Assembly: GCF_013466785.1 (NCBI RefSeq)
Contig: NZ_CP059163.1
Span: 1,426,001-1,490,000 of the forward strand
From: Nocardioides marinisabuli
GTDB taxonomy: Bacteria; Actinomycetota; Actinomycetes; Propionibacteriales; Nocardioidaceae
Reading direction: 5' to 3'
Length of the DNA: 64,000 nt
The notes under the pieces were generated by a model. It had not been told where the DNA came from. It ran no database searches and worked only from the letters and a program-made list of their open reading frames with translations. Positions 8,467 through 17,077 of the stretch are shown piece after piece (the first letter of the stretch is position 1; each line of letters begins with the position of its first letter). The translations under genes and the position numbers were made by a program.

Positions 8467-9294
8467 TCAGCGCCGGCGGGCCCAGGCCAGGTAGCCGGGG
8501 ACGTCGTCGGTCATCACGCCGTCGACGCCGTAGCGCCGCAGCCGCGCCCAGTCGCGGGGCGACACGGTGTGGCGACCGAGCACCAGCAGGCCGGCCTCGC
8601 GCAGCGCCTGCACCCGGTGGCGGGTCAGCTGCCGGGTCCACACGTTGACGCCGTCGACCCACTCGGTCGGGTCGCGGCGCGCCTGGAGCACCTGCGCCTT
8701 CCAGGACGTGACCACCCACTGGGTCTCGACGTCCGGCACCGTCTGCTCGGCGAGCTCCAGGGTCGGGGCGTGGAAGCACAGCAGCAGGGTGCGCTCGAGC
8801 ATCCCGGCCCGGGCGACCGCGTCGCGGACCCGGGTCAGGGACTCGGCGCTCCACTCCGCGTCGGGGTACCGCTTGATCTCCAGGACCAGCTTGATGTCGG
8901 TGCCCGCGAGGTAGCGCAGGGCCGCGGCCAGCGACGGCAGCCGCTCCGCGCCCCGCGCCCCCCGGCAGTGCGAGCGCAGCCACGCCAGCGGTCGGGCCAC
9001 GACCGGGCCGCGGCAGGTGGTGGTGCGGTCGAGGGTGGCGTCGTGCATGAGGAAGAAGCGCTCGTCGGCGGTCAGCGAGACGTCGAGCTCCACCGCGTCG
9101 GCGCCGGTGCGCACCGCCCGACGCAGCGCCGGGACGGTGTTCTCGGTGACCGAGCTGGTCGGCGCGCCCCGGTGCGCGACCGCCGCGTAGTCGCCCGGCT
9201 CGGCCGCGACCGCCCCACCCGGGACGCCCGGGACGCCCGCCAGGACCGCTCCCGCACCCAGCGCCACGAGGGCGCGCACCATCCGTCGCCCCAT
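8467..9294 (-). CDS. Secreted glycerophosphodiester phosphodiesterase
   Basis: This 275-aa enzyme hydrolyses glycerophosphodiesters to glycerol 3-phosphate and an alcohol. A signal peptide (MGRRMVRALVALGAGAVLAG, Ala-rich cleavage region) precedes the GDPD domain. Active-site motifs are AHRGA, TENTVPAL, ELDVSLTAD and MHDATLDRTT, with a later LEIKR and a C-terminal VDGVMTDD. All residues expected for metal binding and the two His are present. It is a single gene between the ABC importer and the palindromic element. It could feed glycerol 3-phosphate to the cell. Confidence 0.9.
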   Translation of the reverse strand: MGRRMVRALVALGAGAVLAGVPGVPGGAVAAEPGDYAAVAHRGAPTSSVTENTVPALRRAVRTGADAVELDVSLTADERFFLMHDATLDRTTTCRGPVVARPLAWLRSHCRGARGAERLPSLAAALRYLAGTDIKLVLEIKRYPDAEWSAESLTRVRDAVARAGMLERTLLLCFHAPTLELAEQTVPDVETQWVVTSWKAQVLQARRDPTEWVDGVNVWTRQLTRHRVQALREAGLLVLGRHTVSPRDWARLRRYGVDGVMTDDVPGYLAWARRR

Positions 9295-9366
9295 GTCCCC
9301 CGCACGCCCTTCGTCACGGCGCCCGAGCGGGCGCCGTCCGATCCCACCAGCCCCGAGGGCGCGGCG

Positions 9367-10137
9367 TCAGCCGATCGCCGTACCCGGCCCCTTTGTCCCG
9401 GGATCGAGGACTCGGCGCAGGAAAGCGCGGGTGCGTTCCTCGCGGGGCGCCGCGAAGACCTGCTGCGGGGGGCCCAGCTCGAGGATGCGACCGCCGTCGA
9501 GGAAGGCGACCTGGGTGGCGACGTCGCGGGCGAAGGCCATCTCGTGGGTGGCCAGCACCATGGTGGTGCCGGCGGCCGCGAGGTCGCGCACGATGCCCAG
9601 CACGTCGCCGACCAGCTCGGGGTCGAGCGCGGCGGTGACCTCGTCGAGCAGCAGCAGCGTCGGCTGCGTGCACAGCGCGCGTACGACGGCGGCGCGCTGC
9701 TGCTGCCCGCCCGAGAGCCGGTCGGGGTGCTTGTCGGCGTGCTCGGCCAGCCCGAAGCGGTCGAGCAGCTCGCGGGCCCGCTCGCGGGCGGCTCGACGGC
9801 CCAGGCCGTGGGCGTGGCGCGGGGCGAGCGTGCAGTTCTCGAGGACCGTCAGGTGCGGGAAGAGGTTGTAGGCCTGGAAGACCATCCCCATCCGGCGCCG
9901 CACCTGCAGCGGGTCGACCCGCGGGTCGGAGATCTCGCGGCCCTCGAAGGTGATGACCCCGTCGTGGATCTCCTCGAGCAGGTTGAGGCAGCGCAGCAGC
10001 GTCGACTTGCCCGACCCGGACGAGCCGATCAGGCACACCACGTCGCCGGGCTCGACGCGCAGGTCGACGTCGTCGAGGACGACCCGGTCGCCGTACGTCT
10101 TGCGCAGGCCGGTGACCTCGATCAGCGGCGCGCTCAC
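9367..10137 (-). CDS. Polar amino acid ABC transporter, ATP-binding protein
   Basis: This 256-aa ATPase of the GlnQ/HisP family energises amino acid uptake. Walker A is GSSGSGKST, the Q-loop FQAYNLFPHLT, the signature LSGGQQQR, Walker B LLLLDEVTAALD and the H-loop THEM. GTG 10137 overlaps the permease stop (GTGA), and the upstream open frame is ignored. It is the last gene of a binding protein-permease-ATPase operon. Confidence 0.93.
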   Translation of the reverse strand: MSAPLIEVTGLRKTYGDRVVLDDVDLRVEPGDVVCLIGSSGSGKSTLLRCLNLLEEIHDGVITFEGREISDPRVDPLQVRRRMGMVFQAYNLFPHLTVLENCTLAPRHAHGLGRRAARERARELLDRFGLAEHADKHPDRLSGGQQQRAAVVRALCTQPTLLLLDEVTAALDPELVGDVLGIVRDLAAAGTTMVLATHEMAFARDVATQVAFLDGGRILELGPPQQVFAAPREERTRAFLRRVLDPGTKGPGTAIG

Positions 10138-10994
10138 AGGACCCCCGCCCGCTCGCGCTCGGCGACCCGGCGCTGCAGCCAGTCGGTGAAGCGGGCCAGC
10201 GGCACGGTCAGCACGATGAAGAAGAGCGCGACGACGACCAGCGAGGTGTAGTTGAAGTTGTAGGAGGCGTAGTCGCGGGCGGCGAAGACGCCGTCGTAGA
10301 CGCCGACGAGCGAGACCAGGGCGGTGTCCTTCTGCAGCGAGATGAAGTCGTTGAGCAGCGGCGGCACGACGCGACGCACCGCCTGCGGCACCACCACGTG
10401 GCGCAGGGTGCGCACCGGGCCCAGCCCCAGCGCCCGGGCGCTGGCCAGCTGGGAGGGGTGGATCGACTCGATGCCGGCGCGGAAGACCTCGGCGACGTAG
10501 GCGGAGTACGACAGGATCAGCGCGACCGTCGCCCACACCAGCCGGTCGTTGGTGACGCCCTGCAGCTCCAGGGCTGGCACGCCGAAGCCGAGCAGCACCA
10601 CCAGCAGCAGGGTGGGGATGCCGCGCATCACGTCGGTGAACGCGACCGCCACGATGCGTGCCGGCGCGAGCCACGCCGAGCGGGTGCCGCGCATGATCGC
10701 GACCAGCAGCGCCAGCACGAGGATGGCCGGCTCGGCGACCAGGAAGATCCGCACGTTGAGCCAGAAGGCCTCGAGCACCAGCGGGAACGAGTCCCGGGCG
10801 GCGGACCAGGAGAAGAACGTCCCCTGCACCCGCTCCCAGCCCGGCGAGAGCACCAGGGCGAGGCCGAGGAGGGCGAAGACCAGGACGGTGGAGAGGCCGG
10901 CGGTGCCCGTGCGGCGCACCCGCAGGCGACGGCGCTCGGCGCGCCGGGCGAGCTCGCGCTCGCTGGGGTGCCAGGCCCCGGAACCGGTCGGCAC
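10134..10994 (-). CDS. Polar amino acid ABC transporter, permease
   Basis: This 286-aa inner-membrane permease of the HisM/GlnP type has about five helices. The coupling loop is EVFRAGIESIHPSQLASARALGLGPVRTLRHVVVPQAVRRVVPP, described here by its EAA pattern (A-ALGL...VVVPQA). Residues 1-40 are a cytoplasmic Arg-rich extension. GTG 10994 abuts the binding-protein stop (TAGTG). A single permease gene suggests a homodimer. Confidence 0.9.
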   Translation of the reverse strand: MPTGSGAWHPSERELARRAERRRLRVRRTGTAGLSTVLVFALLGLALVLSPGWERVQGTFFSWSAARDSFPLVLEAFWLNVRIFLVAEPAILVLALLVAIMRGTRSAWLAPARIVAVAFTDVMRGIPTLLLVVLLGFGVPALELQGVTNDRLVWATVALILSYSAYVAEVFRAGIESIHPSQLASARALGLGPVRTLRHVVVPQAVRRVVPPLLNDFISLQKDTALVSLVGVYDGVFAARDYASYNFNYTSLVVVALFFIVLTVPLARFTDWLQRRVAERERAGVL

Positions 10995-11896
10995 TACTGC
11001 AGCTCGGGCACGCCGACGACGTCGGAGAGCCACTCCTGCTCGATGTCGGCGAGCTCGCCGTCGGCCTCCATGGCCGCGAGCGCGGCGTCGACGCAGGTCA
11101 CCAGCGGGTTGCCCTTCTCGAAGAGCATCCCGAACTCCTCCTGCTCCCCGCTCTCGGGCTGGAACTGGCCCACGATGGTGCTGCCGGGGATCTCGACGGC
11201 GGAGATGTAGAAGGCGGTCGGCAGGTCGGCCAGCACCGCGTCGACCTGGTCGTTGGCGAGCGCCTGCTTGGCGGAGTTGGTGTCCTCGAAGACCGCCGGG
11301 TCGACCTCGGGCTGGATGACGTCGCGGATCGCGGTGAGCGAGGTGGTGCCGGTCTGGGCGCCCAGGCGCAGGTCGGCGAGGTCCTCGAGGCTGGTGGCCT
11401 CGGCGCCGGCGGTGCCCTCGAGCGCCACCACGGCCTGCGCGGCCTGGTAGTAGCCCTGCGAGAAGTCGACGACCTCGGCGCGCTTCGGGGTGATCGAGAT
11501 CTGGTTGATGTCGAAGTCGAAGTCCTTGGCGCCCGGCGCGTAGGAGGTGTTGAAGGGCACCCGCACCCAGGTGACCTCGTCCTCGGAGAAGCCCAGGCGC
11601 TCCGCGACGGCGTACGCCACGGCCGACTCGTAGCCCTCGCCGTTGGTCGGGTCGTTGTCGGCGAACCACGGCTCGTACGCCGGGCTGTCGGTGCCGACGG
11701 TGAGGGTGCCGTCCTCGAGCAGCATGTCGTCGGTGACGCAGCCGGCCGGGTCGACGTCGGCGGCGTCCTCGTCGGGCGAGGCCGAGGCGCCCGGGTCGGT
11801 CGCGGTGGGCTCCTCGTCGGCGGGCGCGCAGGCGACCGCACCGAGCAGCAGGGGCAGGGAGGCGAGGGCGGGGACGACCGCAGACCGGCGCAGCAT
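10994..11896 (-). CDS. Polar amino acid ABC transporter, substrate-binding lipoprotein
   Basis: This 300-aa family 3 solute-binding protein captures an amino acid outside the membrane. The N-terminus has a lipobox (LLLGAVACAPAD) for lipid anchoring, then an acidic Ala/Asp linker. The binding domain shows LTVGTDSPAYEPWF and DFDINQISITPKRAEVVDFSQGY (shown in parts), typical of the family. Two Cys (VDPAGC and VTCVDAA) may form a disulfide. ATG 11896 (MLRRSAVV) is chosen as the lipoprotein start; no clear ribosome site precedes it. It diverges from padR. Confidence 0.88.
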   Translation of the reverse strand: MLRRSAVVPALASLPLLLGAVACAPADEEPTATDPGASASPDEDAADVDPAGCVTDDMLLEDGTLTVGTDSPAYEPWFADNDPTNGEGYESAVAYAVAERLGFSEDEVTWVRVPFNTSYAPGAKDFDFDINQISITPKRAEVVDFSQGYYQAAQAVVALEGTAGAEATSLEDLADLRLGAQTGTTSLTAIRDVIQPEVDPAVFEDTNSAKQALANDQVDAVLADLPTAFYISAVEIPGSTIVGQFQPESGEQEEFGMLFEKGNPLVTCVDAALAAMEADGELADIEQEWLSDVVGVPELQ

Positions 11897-11923
11897 GGGG
11901 GAATCGTAGGACGAACCGGGGCT

Positions 11924-11937
11924 TGCAACTCGTTGCA
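11924..11937. promoter_or_regulatory. Palindromic operator between importer and padR
   Basis: TGCAACTCGTTGCA is a perfect dyad (6-bp arms, 2-bp centre) in the 62-bp gap between the divergent binding protein and PadR starts, 21 bp before the padR ATG. The PadR protein encoded next door is the natural candidate to bind it, controlling itself and fadH and perhaps the importer. Binding is inferred. Confidence 0.5.
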
Positions 11938-11958
11938 TAGGTCGGGCACGATACGTCC

Positions 11959-12489
11959 ATGGCCCTCGAGCACGCCCTGCTGGTCGCCCTGCGCGAGCAG
12001 CCGGCCTCCGGTCTCGAGCTCACCCGGCGCTTCGGCCGCTCGATCGGCTACTTCTGGCCGGCCACCCACCAGCAGATCTACCGGGTGCTGGGCCGCATGG
12101 AGGGCGACGGCTGGGTGCACGCCACGACCGTCGAGCAGACCGGCCGGCCCGACAAGAAGGTCTACGAGGTCTCCGCCACCGGTGAGCAGGCCCTCGCCGA
12201 GTGGCTGGCCACCCCCACCACGCCCCACCCGCTGCGCTCGGAGCTGGCGGTGAAGATGCGTGGGGCCTCCTTCGGCGACCGCGCCGCCGTGCTCGACGTC
12301 GTGCGCGCCGACCTCGCCGAGCACCGCGCCCGCCTGGCGCACTACGAGCAGCTGACCGCCCGCGACTACCCCGACCCCACCACCCTGAGCGACCTCGAGC
12401 TCGACCAGTACCTCGTCCTGCGCGGCGGGGTCCTGACCGAGCAGACCTGGGTCACCTGGCTCACCGAGTACCTGGAGGCACACGCATGA
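11959..12489 (+). CDS. PadR family transcriptional regulator
   Basis: This 176-aa regulator has the PadR winged helix: ALLVALREQPASGLELTRRF, then FWPATHQQIYRVLGRMEGDGWV and the wing TVEQTGRPDKKVYEVSATGEQAL. A C-terminal coiled dimerisation region (Vir-type) follows to residue 176. PadR proteins repress neighbouring genes and respond to phenolic or lipophilic ligands. Its stop overlaps the fadH start (ATGA), so the two form one operon, and the dyad at 11924-11937 is a likely binding site. Confidence 0.9.
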   Translation: MALEHALLVALREQPASGLELTRRFGRSIGYFWPATHQQIYRVLGRMEGDGWVHATTVEQTGRPDKKVYEVSATGEQALAEWLATPTTPHPLRSELAVKMRGASFGDRAAVLDVVRADLAEHRARLAHYEQLTARDYPDPTTLSDLELDQYLVLRGGVLTEQTWVTWLTEYLEAHA

Positions 12490-14546
12490 GCACCCACTCG
12501 ACCGGCCCCTACCCCCACCTGATGGAGCCGCTGCGGCTCGGGTCGCTGACGCTGCGCAACCGCGTGGTGATGGGCTCGATGCACACCGGGCTCGAGGACA
12601 CCCCCTGGGACGTGCCCAAGCTGGCGGCGTACGCCGCGGAGCGCGCGCGGGGCGGCGTCGGCCTCATCGTCACCGGCGGCTACGCGCCGACCAAGCGCGG
12701 CTGGCTCAAGCCGTTCGCCTCCGAGCTGACCACCCGCCTGCAGGCGATGCGGCACCGCCAGGTCACCGACGCGGTGCACGCCGAGGGCGGCGCGATCGCG
12801 CTGCAGGTGCTGCACGCGGGCCGCTACGGCTACCACCCGTTCATCCACTCGGCCTCCGACACCAAGAGCCCGATCACGCCGTTCAAGCCCTCGGCGATGT
12901 CGGCGCGCCAGGTCGACCGCACCGCGACCGCGTTCGCGAGGACGGTCGCGCTGGCCGTCAAGGGCGGCTACGACGCGGTCGAGATCATGGGCTCCGAGGG
13001 CTACCTGATCAACCAGTTCCTCGCCGAGCGCACCAACCAGCGCGACGACGCGTGGGGCGGCAGCGCCGAGAAGCGGATGCGCTTCCCGCTCGAGGTGGTG
13101 CGCCGCACCCGCGACCTGGTCGGCGACGACCTGCCGATCATGTACCGGATCTCGCTGCTCGACCTCGTCGAGGGCGGCCAGAGCTGGGACGAGGTCGTGA
13201 CCCTGGCGCACCGGCTCACCGAGGCCGGCGTCAGCGTCCTCAACACCGGCATCGGCTGGCACGAGGCCCGCATCCCCACGATCATCACCCAGGTCCCGCC
13301 GGCGGCGTGGCGCTCGGTGACCGCGCGGCTCAAGGCCGAGGTGTCGGTGCCGGTGTGCGCCTCCAACCGGATCAACACCCCCGAGCTGGCCGAGTCGATC
13401 CTCGCCGAGGGCGGCGCCGACCTGGTCTCGATGGCGCGCCCGCTGCTGGCCGACCCCGACTTCGTCAACAAGGCCGCCGCCGGTCGCGGCGACGAGATCA
13501 ACACCTGCATCGCCTGCAACCAGGCCTGCCTCGACCACACCTTCTCCAACAAGACCGCCTCCTGCCTGGTCAACCCGCGCGCCTGCCGCGAGACCACGCT
13601 GGTGCTGGCCCCCACGCGCGCACGCCGCTCGGTCGCCGTCGTCGGCGCCGGCCCGGCGGGCCTGGCCACCGCGGTCTCCGCGGCCGAGCGCGGCCTGGCG
13701 GTGACCCTCTTCGAGGCCCAGCCCGACCTCGGCGGCCAGTTCCGCCTGGCGATGGCGGTGCCCGGCAAGGAGGACTTCGCCGAGACGCTGCGCTACTACA
13801 CCCGACGCCTGGTGGTCCTCGGGGTCGACGTCCGGCTCTCCACCCGCGCCACCGCCGCCGACCTGGCCGGCTTCGACGAGGTCGTGGTCAGCACCGGCGT
13901 CGAGCCCCGGCTGCCGGTGATCCCCGGCGGCGACGACCCGCGGGTCGTCTCGTACGCCGACGTGCTCTCGGGCCGGGTGGTGCCCGGCAAGCGGGTCGCG
14001 GTGATCGGCGCCGGCGGCATCGGCGTCGACGTCAGCCACTGGCTGGTCCACGACCCCTCCTCCCCCGGCCCCGACGAGCAGGCCGGCGTCGAGGAGTGGA
14101 TGGCGCACTGGGGCGTCGGCGACCCGAGCCTGCACCGCGGCGGCCTGACCGAGCGCAAGCCGCGCGAGCCGTTCCGCGAGGTGACGCTGCTGCAGCGCAA
14201 GACCTCGATGATCGGCAAGGACCTCGGCAAGACCTCGGGCTGGGCGCACCGCGCCGTGCTCAAGCAGTCGGGCGTCATGCAGGTCGCGGGGGCGACGTAC
14301 GAGCGGATCGAGGGTCGCGACGACGCCGTCGTCCTGCACGTCACCGTCGAGGGCGAGCCGCGCGAGCTGGTCGTCGACCACGTCGTGCTGTGCGCCGGGC
14401 AGGAGTCGGTGCGCTCACTCTTCGACGACCTGACCGCCGCCGAGACCCACCCCGGCCTGCACCTGGTCGGCGGGGCCGACGTGGCCGCCGAGCTCGACGC
14501 CAAGCGCGCCATCGAGCAGGGCACCCGCGTAGCCGCCGCCCTCTGA
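12486..14546 (+). CDS. fadH: NADPH-dependent 2,4-dienoyl-CoA reductase (FadH-like, old yellow enzyme/Fe-S flavoprotein)
   Basis: This 686-aa enzyme reduces 2,4-dienoyl-CoA during beta-oxidation of unsaturated fatty acids. The N-terminal TIM barrel (residues 1-~360) has HAGRYGYHP with the active Tyr, GSEGYLINQFL and GIGWHEARIPTI with the His. The 4Fe-4S cluster Cys are in CIACNQACLD and the following SCLVNP. The C-terminal half has an FAD motif GAGPAGLATA and a pyridine-nucleotide motif GAGGIGVD. It is coupled to padR by a 4-bp overlap. Confidence 0.93.
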   Translation: MSTHSTGPYPHLMEPLRLGSLTLRNRVVMGSMHTGLEDTPWDVPKLAAYAAERARGGVGLIVTGGYAPTKRGWLKPFASELTTRLQAMRHRQVTDAVHAEGGAIALQVLHAGRYGYHPFIHSASDTKSPITPFKPSAMSARQVDRTATAFARTVALAVKGGYDAVEIMGSEGYLINQFLAERTNQRDDAWGGSAEKRMRFPLEVVRRTRDLVGDDLPIMYRISLLDLVEGGQSWDEVVTLAHRLTEAGVSVLNTGIGWHEARIPTIITQVPPAAWRSVTARLKAEVSVPVCASNRINTPELAESILAEGGADLVSMARPLLADPDFVNKAAAGRGDEINTCIACNQACLDHTFSNKTASCLVNPRACRETTLVLAPTRARRSVAVVGAGPAGLATAVSAAERGLAVTLFEAQPDLGGQFRLAMAVPGKEDFAETLRYYTRRLVVLGVDVRLSTRATAADLAGFDEVVVSTGVEPRLPVIPGGDDPRVVSYADVLSGRVVPGKRVAVIGAGGIGVDVSHWLVHDPSSPGPDEQAGVEEWMAHWGVGDPSLHRGGLTERKPREPFREVTLLQRKTSMIGKDLGKTSGWAHRAVLKQSGVMQVAGATYERIEGRDDAVVLHVTVEGEPRELVVDHVVLCAGQESVRSLFDDLTAAETHPGLHLVGGADVAAELDAKRAIEQGTRVAAAL

Positions 14547-14571
14547 GCGGCCGAAGACCTACGGTGGGCCC

Positions 14572-15288
14572 GTGAGCTCGGGCACCACCGTCGGTCCTGC
14601 GACCCCGGCCACGGCCCGGCCGGCCGTGCGCGTGGTGGCGTGGGCGCTGGTGGTGCTGTGGCTGGCGGTCAGCGCCGCCGCCGTCCTCACCGGCGCGCGC
14701 AGCAGCACCTACGACGACCTGGAGCGCGCCCTGCGCGACGGGACGGTCACCGAGGTCGCCGTCGTGGGTGGGCTGACGGTGGGCGTCCGCGGCCGGGCCA
14801 CGGTCCGGCTCGAGTGGCGCGAGGGGTGGCTCCTGCGCCGCGCCAGCGTCGAGGAGCGGGCGCCGGCTCGCGATGGGGCCGACGTACGCCGGGCCAGGGG
14901 CACCACCGTGGTCGCGGCTCCGGTCGCCGACCGGCTGCGCGAGCTGCAGCCGGGGGTCGAGGTCGAGCACCGGGACTTCGCCCCCTCGGGGCTCAGCGTG
15001 TGGGGGATCCCGGTGCCGGTCTGGCTCTCCTGGACGTTCCTGGTCGCCACGGCCGGCACGCTGGCGGTGCTCGCCGCGACACCCGGCCCCTGGCGGGCGA
15101 CCCGATGGGCGTGGTTCTGGCTGCTCTGGACGCTGCCCCCGCTGGGCCTGCTGGCCTTCCTGCTCCTCGGCGGACCGAGCGGCCTGGCCGCCCCCGCGCC
15201 CGGGGCGCGCCGCCTGGGCGGCGGCTGGGCGTTCGTGCTGCTGCTCGTCCTGGGCGGCGGCACGGTGCTCGGCGGCACCTTCGTCTGA
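14572..15288 (+). CDS. Membrane protein of unknown function
   Basis: I do not recognise this 238-aa protein. It has one N-terminal helix (VVAWALVVLWLAVSAAAVLTG), an extracytoplasmic or cytoplasmic region of about 100 residues (SSTYDDLERALRDGTVTEVAVVGG, shown in parts), and three C-terminal helices from about residue 140. The first part resembles the short FtsH-extracellular-like pattern of a helix followed by a small alpha/beta segment, but this is weak. GTG 14572 starts it 25 bp after fadH. Confidence 0.6.
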   Translation: MSSGTTVGPATPATARPAVRVVAWALVVLWLAVSAAAVLTGARSSTYDDLERALRDGTVTEVAVVGGLTVGVRGRATVRLEWREGWLLRRASVEERAPARDGADVRRARGTTVVAAPVADRLRELQPGVEVEHRDFAPSGLSVWGIPVPVWLSWTFLVATAGTLAVLAATPGPWRATRWAWFWLLWTLPPLGLLAFLLLGGPSGLAAPAPGARRLGGGWAFVLLLVLGGGTVLGGTFV

Positions 15289-15308
15289 GGCCTGGCTAGG
15301 GTCGGGGC

Positions 15309-15758
15309 ATGCCTGGTGAGGTCAACCGAGACGACAGCTGCCTGTTCTGCGCGATCGTGGCGGGCACCATCCCCTCGACGAGGGTCGACGAGGACGAGCG
15401 GACGGTGTCCTTCATGGACATCAACCCCGCCACCGACGGGCACCTGCTCGTCGTGCCGCGCGCCCACGCGGTCGACCTGACCGACATCACGCCCGAGGAC
15501 CTCGCGGCCTGCGCGCTGACCGCGCAGCGGCTGGCCCGGCGCCAGCTCGACGTGCTCGGCGCCGACGGGGTCAACCTGCTCAACTGCACCGGCGAGGCCG
15601 CCTGGCAGAGCGTCTTCCACTTCCACCTGCACGTCGTGCCCCGCTACGCCGGCGACCCCGAGCGCGACGGGCTGTCGCTGCCCTGGCTGCCCTCCCCCGG
15701 CGACCCCGACCGGATCGCCGCCACCGGCCGGCGGCTGCAGGGCGGGGCCGACGGGTGA
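15309..15758 (+). CDS. HIT family nucleotide hydrolase/transferase
   Basis: This 149-aa histidine-triad protein has an N-terminal zinc-ligand-like CLFCAIVAG and the catalytic triad HFHLHVVPR. The family hydrolyses nucleotide conjugates such as AMP-lysine or aminoacyl-adenylates. Residues 35-55 (FMDINPATDGHLLVVPRAH) match the HINT branch. Its stop overlaps the next start (GTGA), so it is co-translated with the PatB-type lyase. Confidence 0.92.
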   Translation: MPGEVNRDDSCLFCAIVAGTIPSTRVDEDERTVSFMDINPATDGHLLVVPRAHAVDLTDITPEDLAACALTAQRLARRQLDVLGADGVNLLNCTGEAAWQSVFHFHLHVVPRYAGDPERDGLSLPWLPSPGDPDRIAATGRRLQGGADG

Positions 15759-16909
15759 TCCGCGACCTCACCGACTCCGAGGCCCGCGCCGCGCTGCCGC
15801 TGAAGTGGGGCGCGGTGCCCGAGGGCACCATCCCGGCCTGGGTGGCCGAGATGGACTTCGCGCCGGCGCCGGCGATCACCGCGGCGCTGACCGCCGCCGT
15901 CGGCCGCGGGATGCTCGGCTACTCCGCCTTCCCCGGCACCGCCCAGCCCGCCGACCTCGACGCCGCCTTCCGCGGCTTCGCCGAGCGGCACTGGGGCTGG
16001 GACGTGGCCCCCGACTCCTCCACCCCCGTCGGCGACGTGGTCGCCGGGCTGCGCCTGGCCCTCGACGAGCTCTGCCCGCCGGGCCCGGTCGTCGTGCCGC
16101 TGCCCTGCTACCCGCCGTTCCGCGACGTGGTCGCGCTGGCCGGGCGCGAGGCGGCGTACGTCGAGCACGACCCCGACCTCGACCACGACGACCCCGACGC
16201 GGGGGCCCTCGACCTGGCCGCCGTGGAGCGGCACCTCGAGGCCGGCGCCCGCACCGTGCTGCTCTGCCACCCGCACAACCCCCTGGGCCGGGTCGCGCGC
16301 CGGGCCGAGCTCGAGGCGCTGCGCGACCTGGTGGCCGCCCACGGAGCCCGGGTGCTGGTCGACGAGGTGCACGCGCCGCTGGTGCTGCCCGGCCAGGACC
16401 GGTTCGTGCCCTACCTGTCGGTCGACCCCGGGGCGGTGCTGGTCACCAGCGCCTCCAAGACGTTCGGCACCCCCGGGCTGCACGCCGCGCAGGTCGTGCT
16501 GACCGACCCCGAGGAGACCGCTCGGCTGCGCGCAGTGCCGATCGCGGCCAACCACGGCCACTCCGGCCTCGGCATGGTCGCCGGCGCCGCCGCCTGGCGC
16601 GACAGCGACCTGTGGCTGCACGCGCTGCGCTCCCGACTGCGGGTCAACGCCGAGGACCTGCGCGACCTGGTCGCCCAGCACCTGCCGAAGGCGCGGCTGC
16701 GACCGCTCGAGGCGACGTACCTGGCCTGGCTCGACCTGCGCGCCTACGGCGTCGCCGACCCGGCCGGCGCCGCCCTCGAGCACGGGGTGCGCCTGGCCCC
16801 CGGCCACGACTACCACCCCGGCCTCGACGGCCACGCCCGCCTCAACATCGCCACCTCCGAGAAGCGGCTGGTGCAGATCGTGGAGCGGCTCGCCGCCGCC
16901 CTGACCTGA
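15755..16909 (+). CDS. PLP-dependent aminotransferase/C-S lyase (PatB/MalY type)
   Basis: This 384-aa fold type I PLP enzyme resembles cystathionine beta-lyase PatB/MalY. The early LKWGAVPEGTIPAWVAEMDF is the PatB hallmark, the PLP Asp context is VDEVHAPLV, and the Schiff-base Lys is in VTSASKTFGTPGLH. C-terminal RLNIATSEKRL carries the substrate-carboxylate Arg. The reaction is probably cleavage of C-S bonds of cysteine conjugates. It overlaps the HIT gene by 4 bp, and a 34-bp repeat follows 2 bp after the stop. Confidence 0.85.
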   Translation: MIRDLTDSEARAALPLKWGAVPEGTIPAWVAEMDFAPAPAITAALTAAVGRGMLGYSAFPGTAQPADLDAAFRGFAERHWGWDVAPDSSTPVGDVVAGLRLALDELCPPGPVVVPLPCYPPFRDVVALAGREAAYVEHDPDLDHDDPDAGALDLAAVERHLEAGARTVLLCHPHNPLGRVARRAELEALRDLVAAHGARVLVDEVHAPLVLPGQDRFVPYLSVDPGAVLVTSASKTFGTPGLHAAQVVLTDPEETARLRAVPIAANHGHSGLGMVAGAAAWRDSDLWLHALRSRLRVNAEDLRDLVAQHLPKARLRPLEATYLAWLDLRAYGVADPAGAALEHGVRLAPGHDYHPGLDGHARLNIATSEKRLVQIVERLAAALT

Positions 16910-16911
16910 GC

Positions 16912-16945
16912 GCGAGCCGGCCGGTTCGGACGAGCCGGCTCGGCG
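16912..16945 (+). repeat. 34-bp inverted-repeat element, copy D (3' of patB-like gene)
   Basis: GCGAGCCGGCCGGTTCGG leads a 34-bp block found again, inverted, at 54364-54397 with 32 of 34 identities. Its ends (CGAGCCGG and CCGGCTCG) pair to form an 8-bp stem. It starts 2 bp after the stop, so it may terminate transcription. Confidence 0.6.
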
Positions 16946-16998
16946 TACGCCGCACCGCGCCGGCCTCGGAGTACGCCGTCGCGCTCAGCGCTCCGATG

Positions 16999-17067
16999 GA
17001 CTATGCGGAAGCGACCGGTCGAGGGTGCAAACCTGACTGCTCGGTGGTTCAGAAGTGACCGCTCGGC
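16999..17067 (-). repeat. 22-bp-period repeat, family 2, copy 2
   Basis: On the minus strand three consecutive 22-bp units begin GAGCGGTCACTTC, GAGCAGTCAGG and GACCGGTCGCTTCC. The block starts 11 bp behind the glycosyltransferase stop. It is the better-preserved partner of the copy at 2078-2146. Confidence 0.6.
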
Positions 17068-17077
17068 CGGCGGGGGG

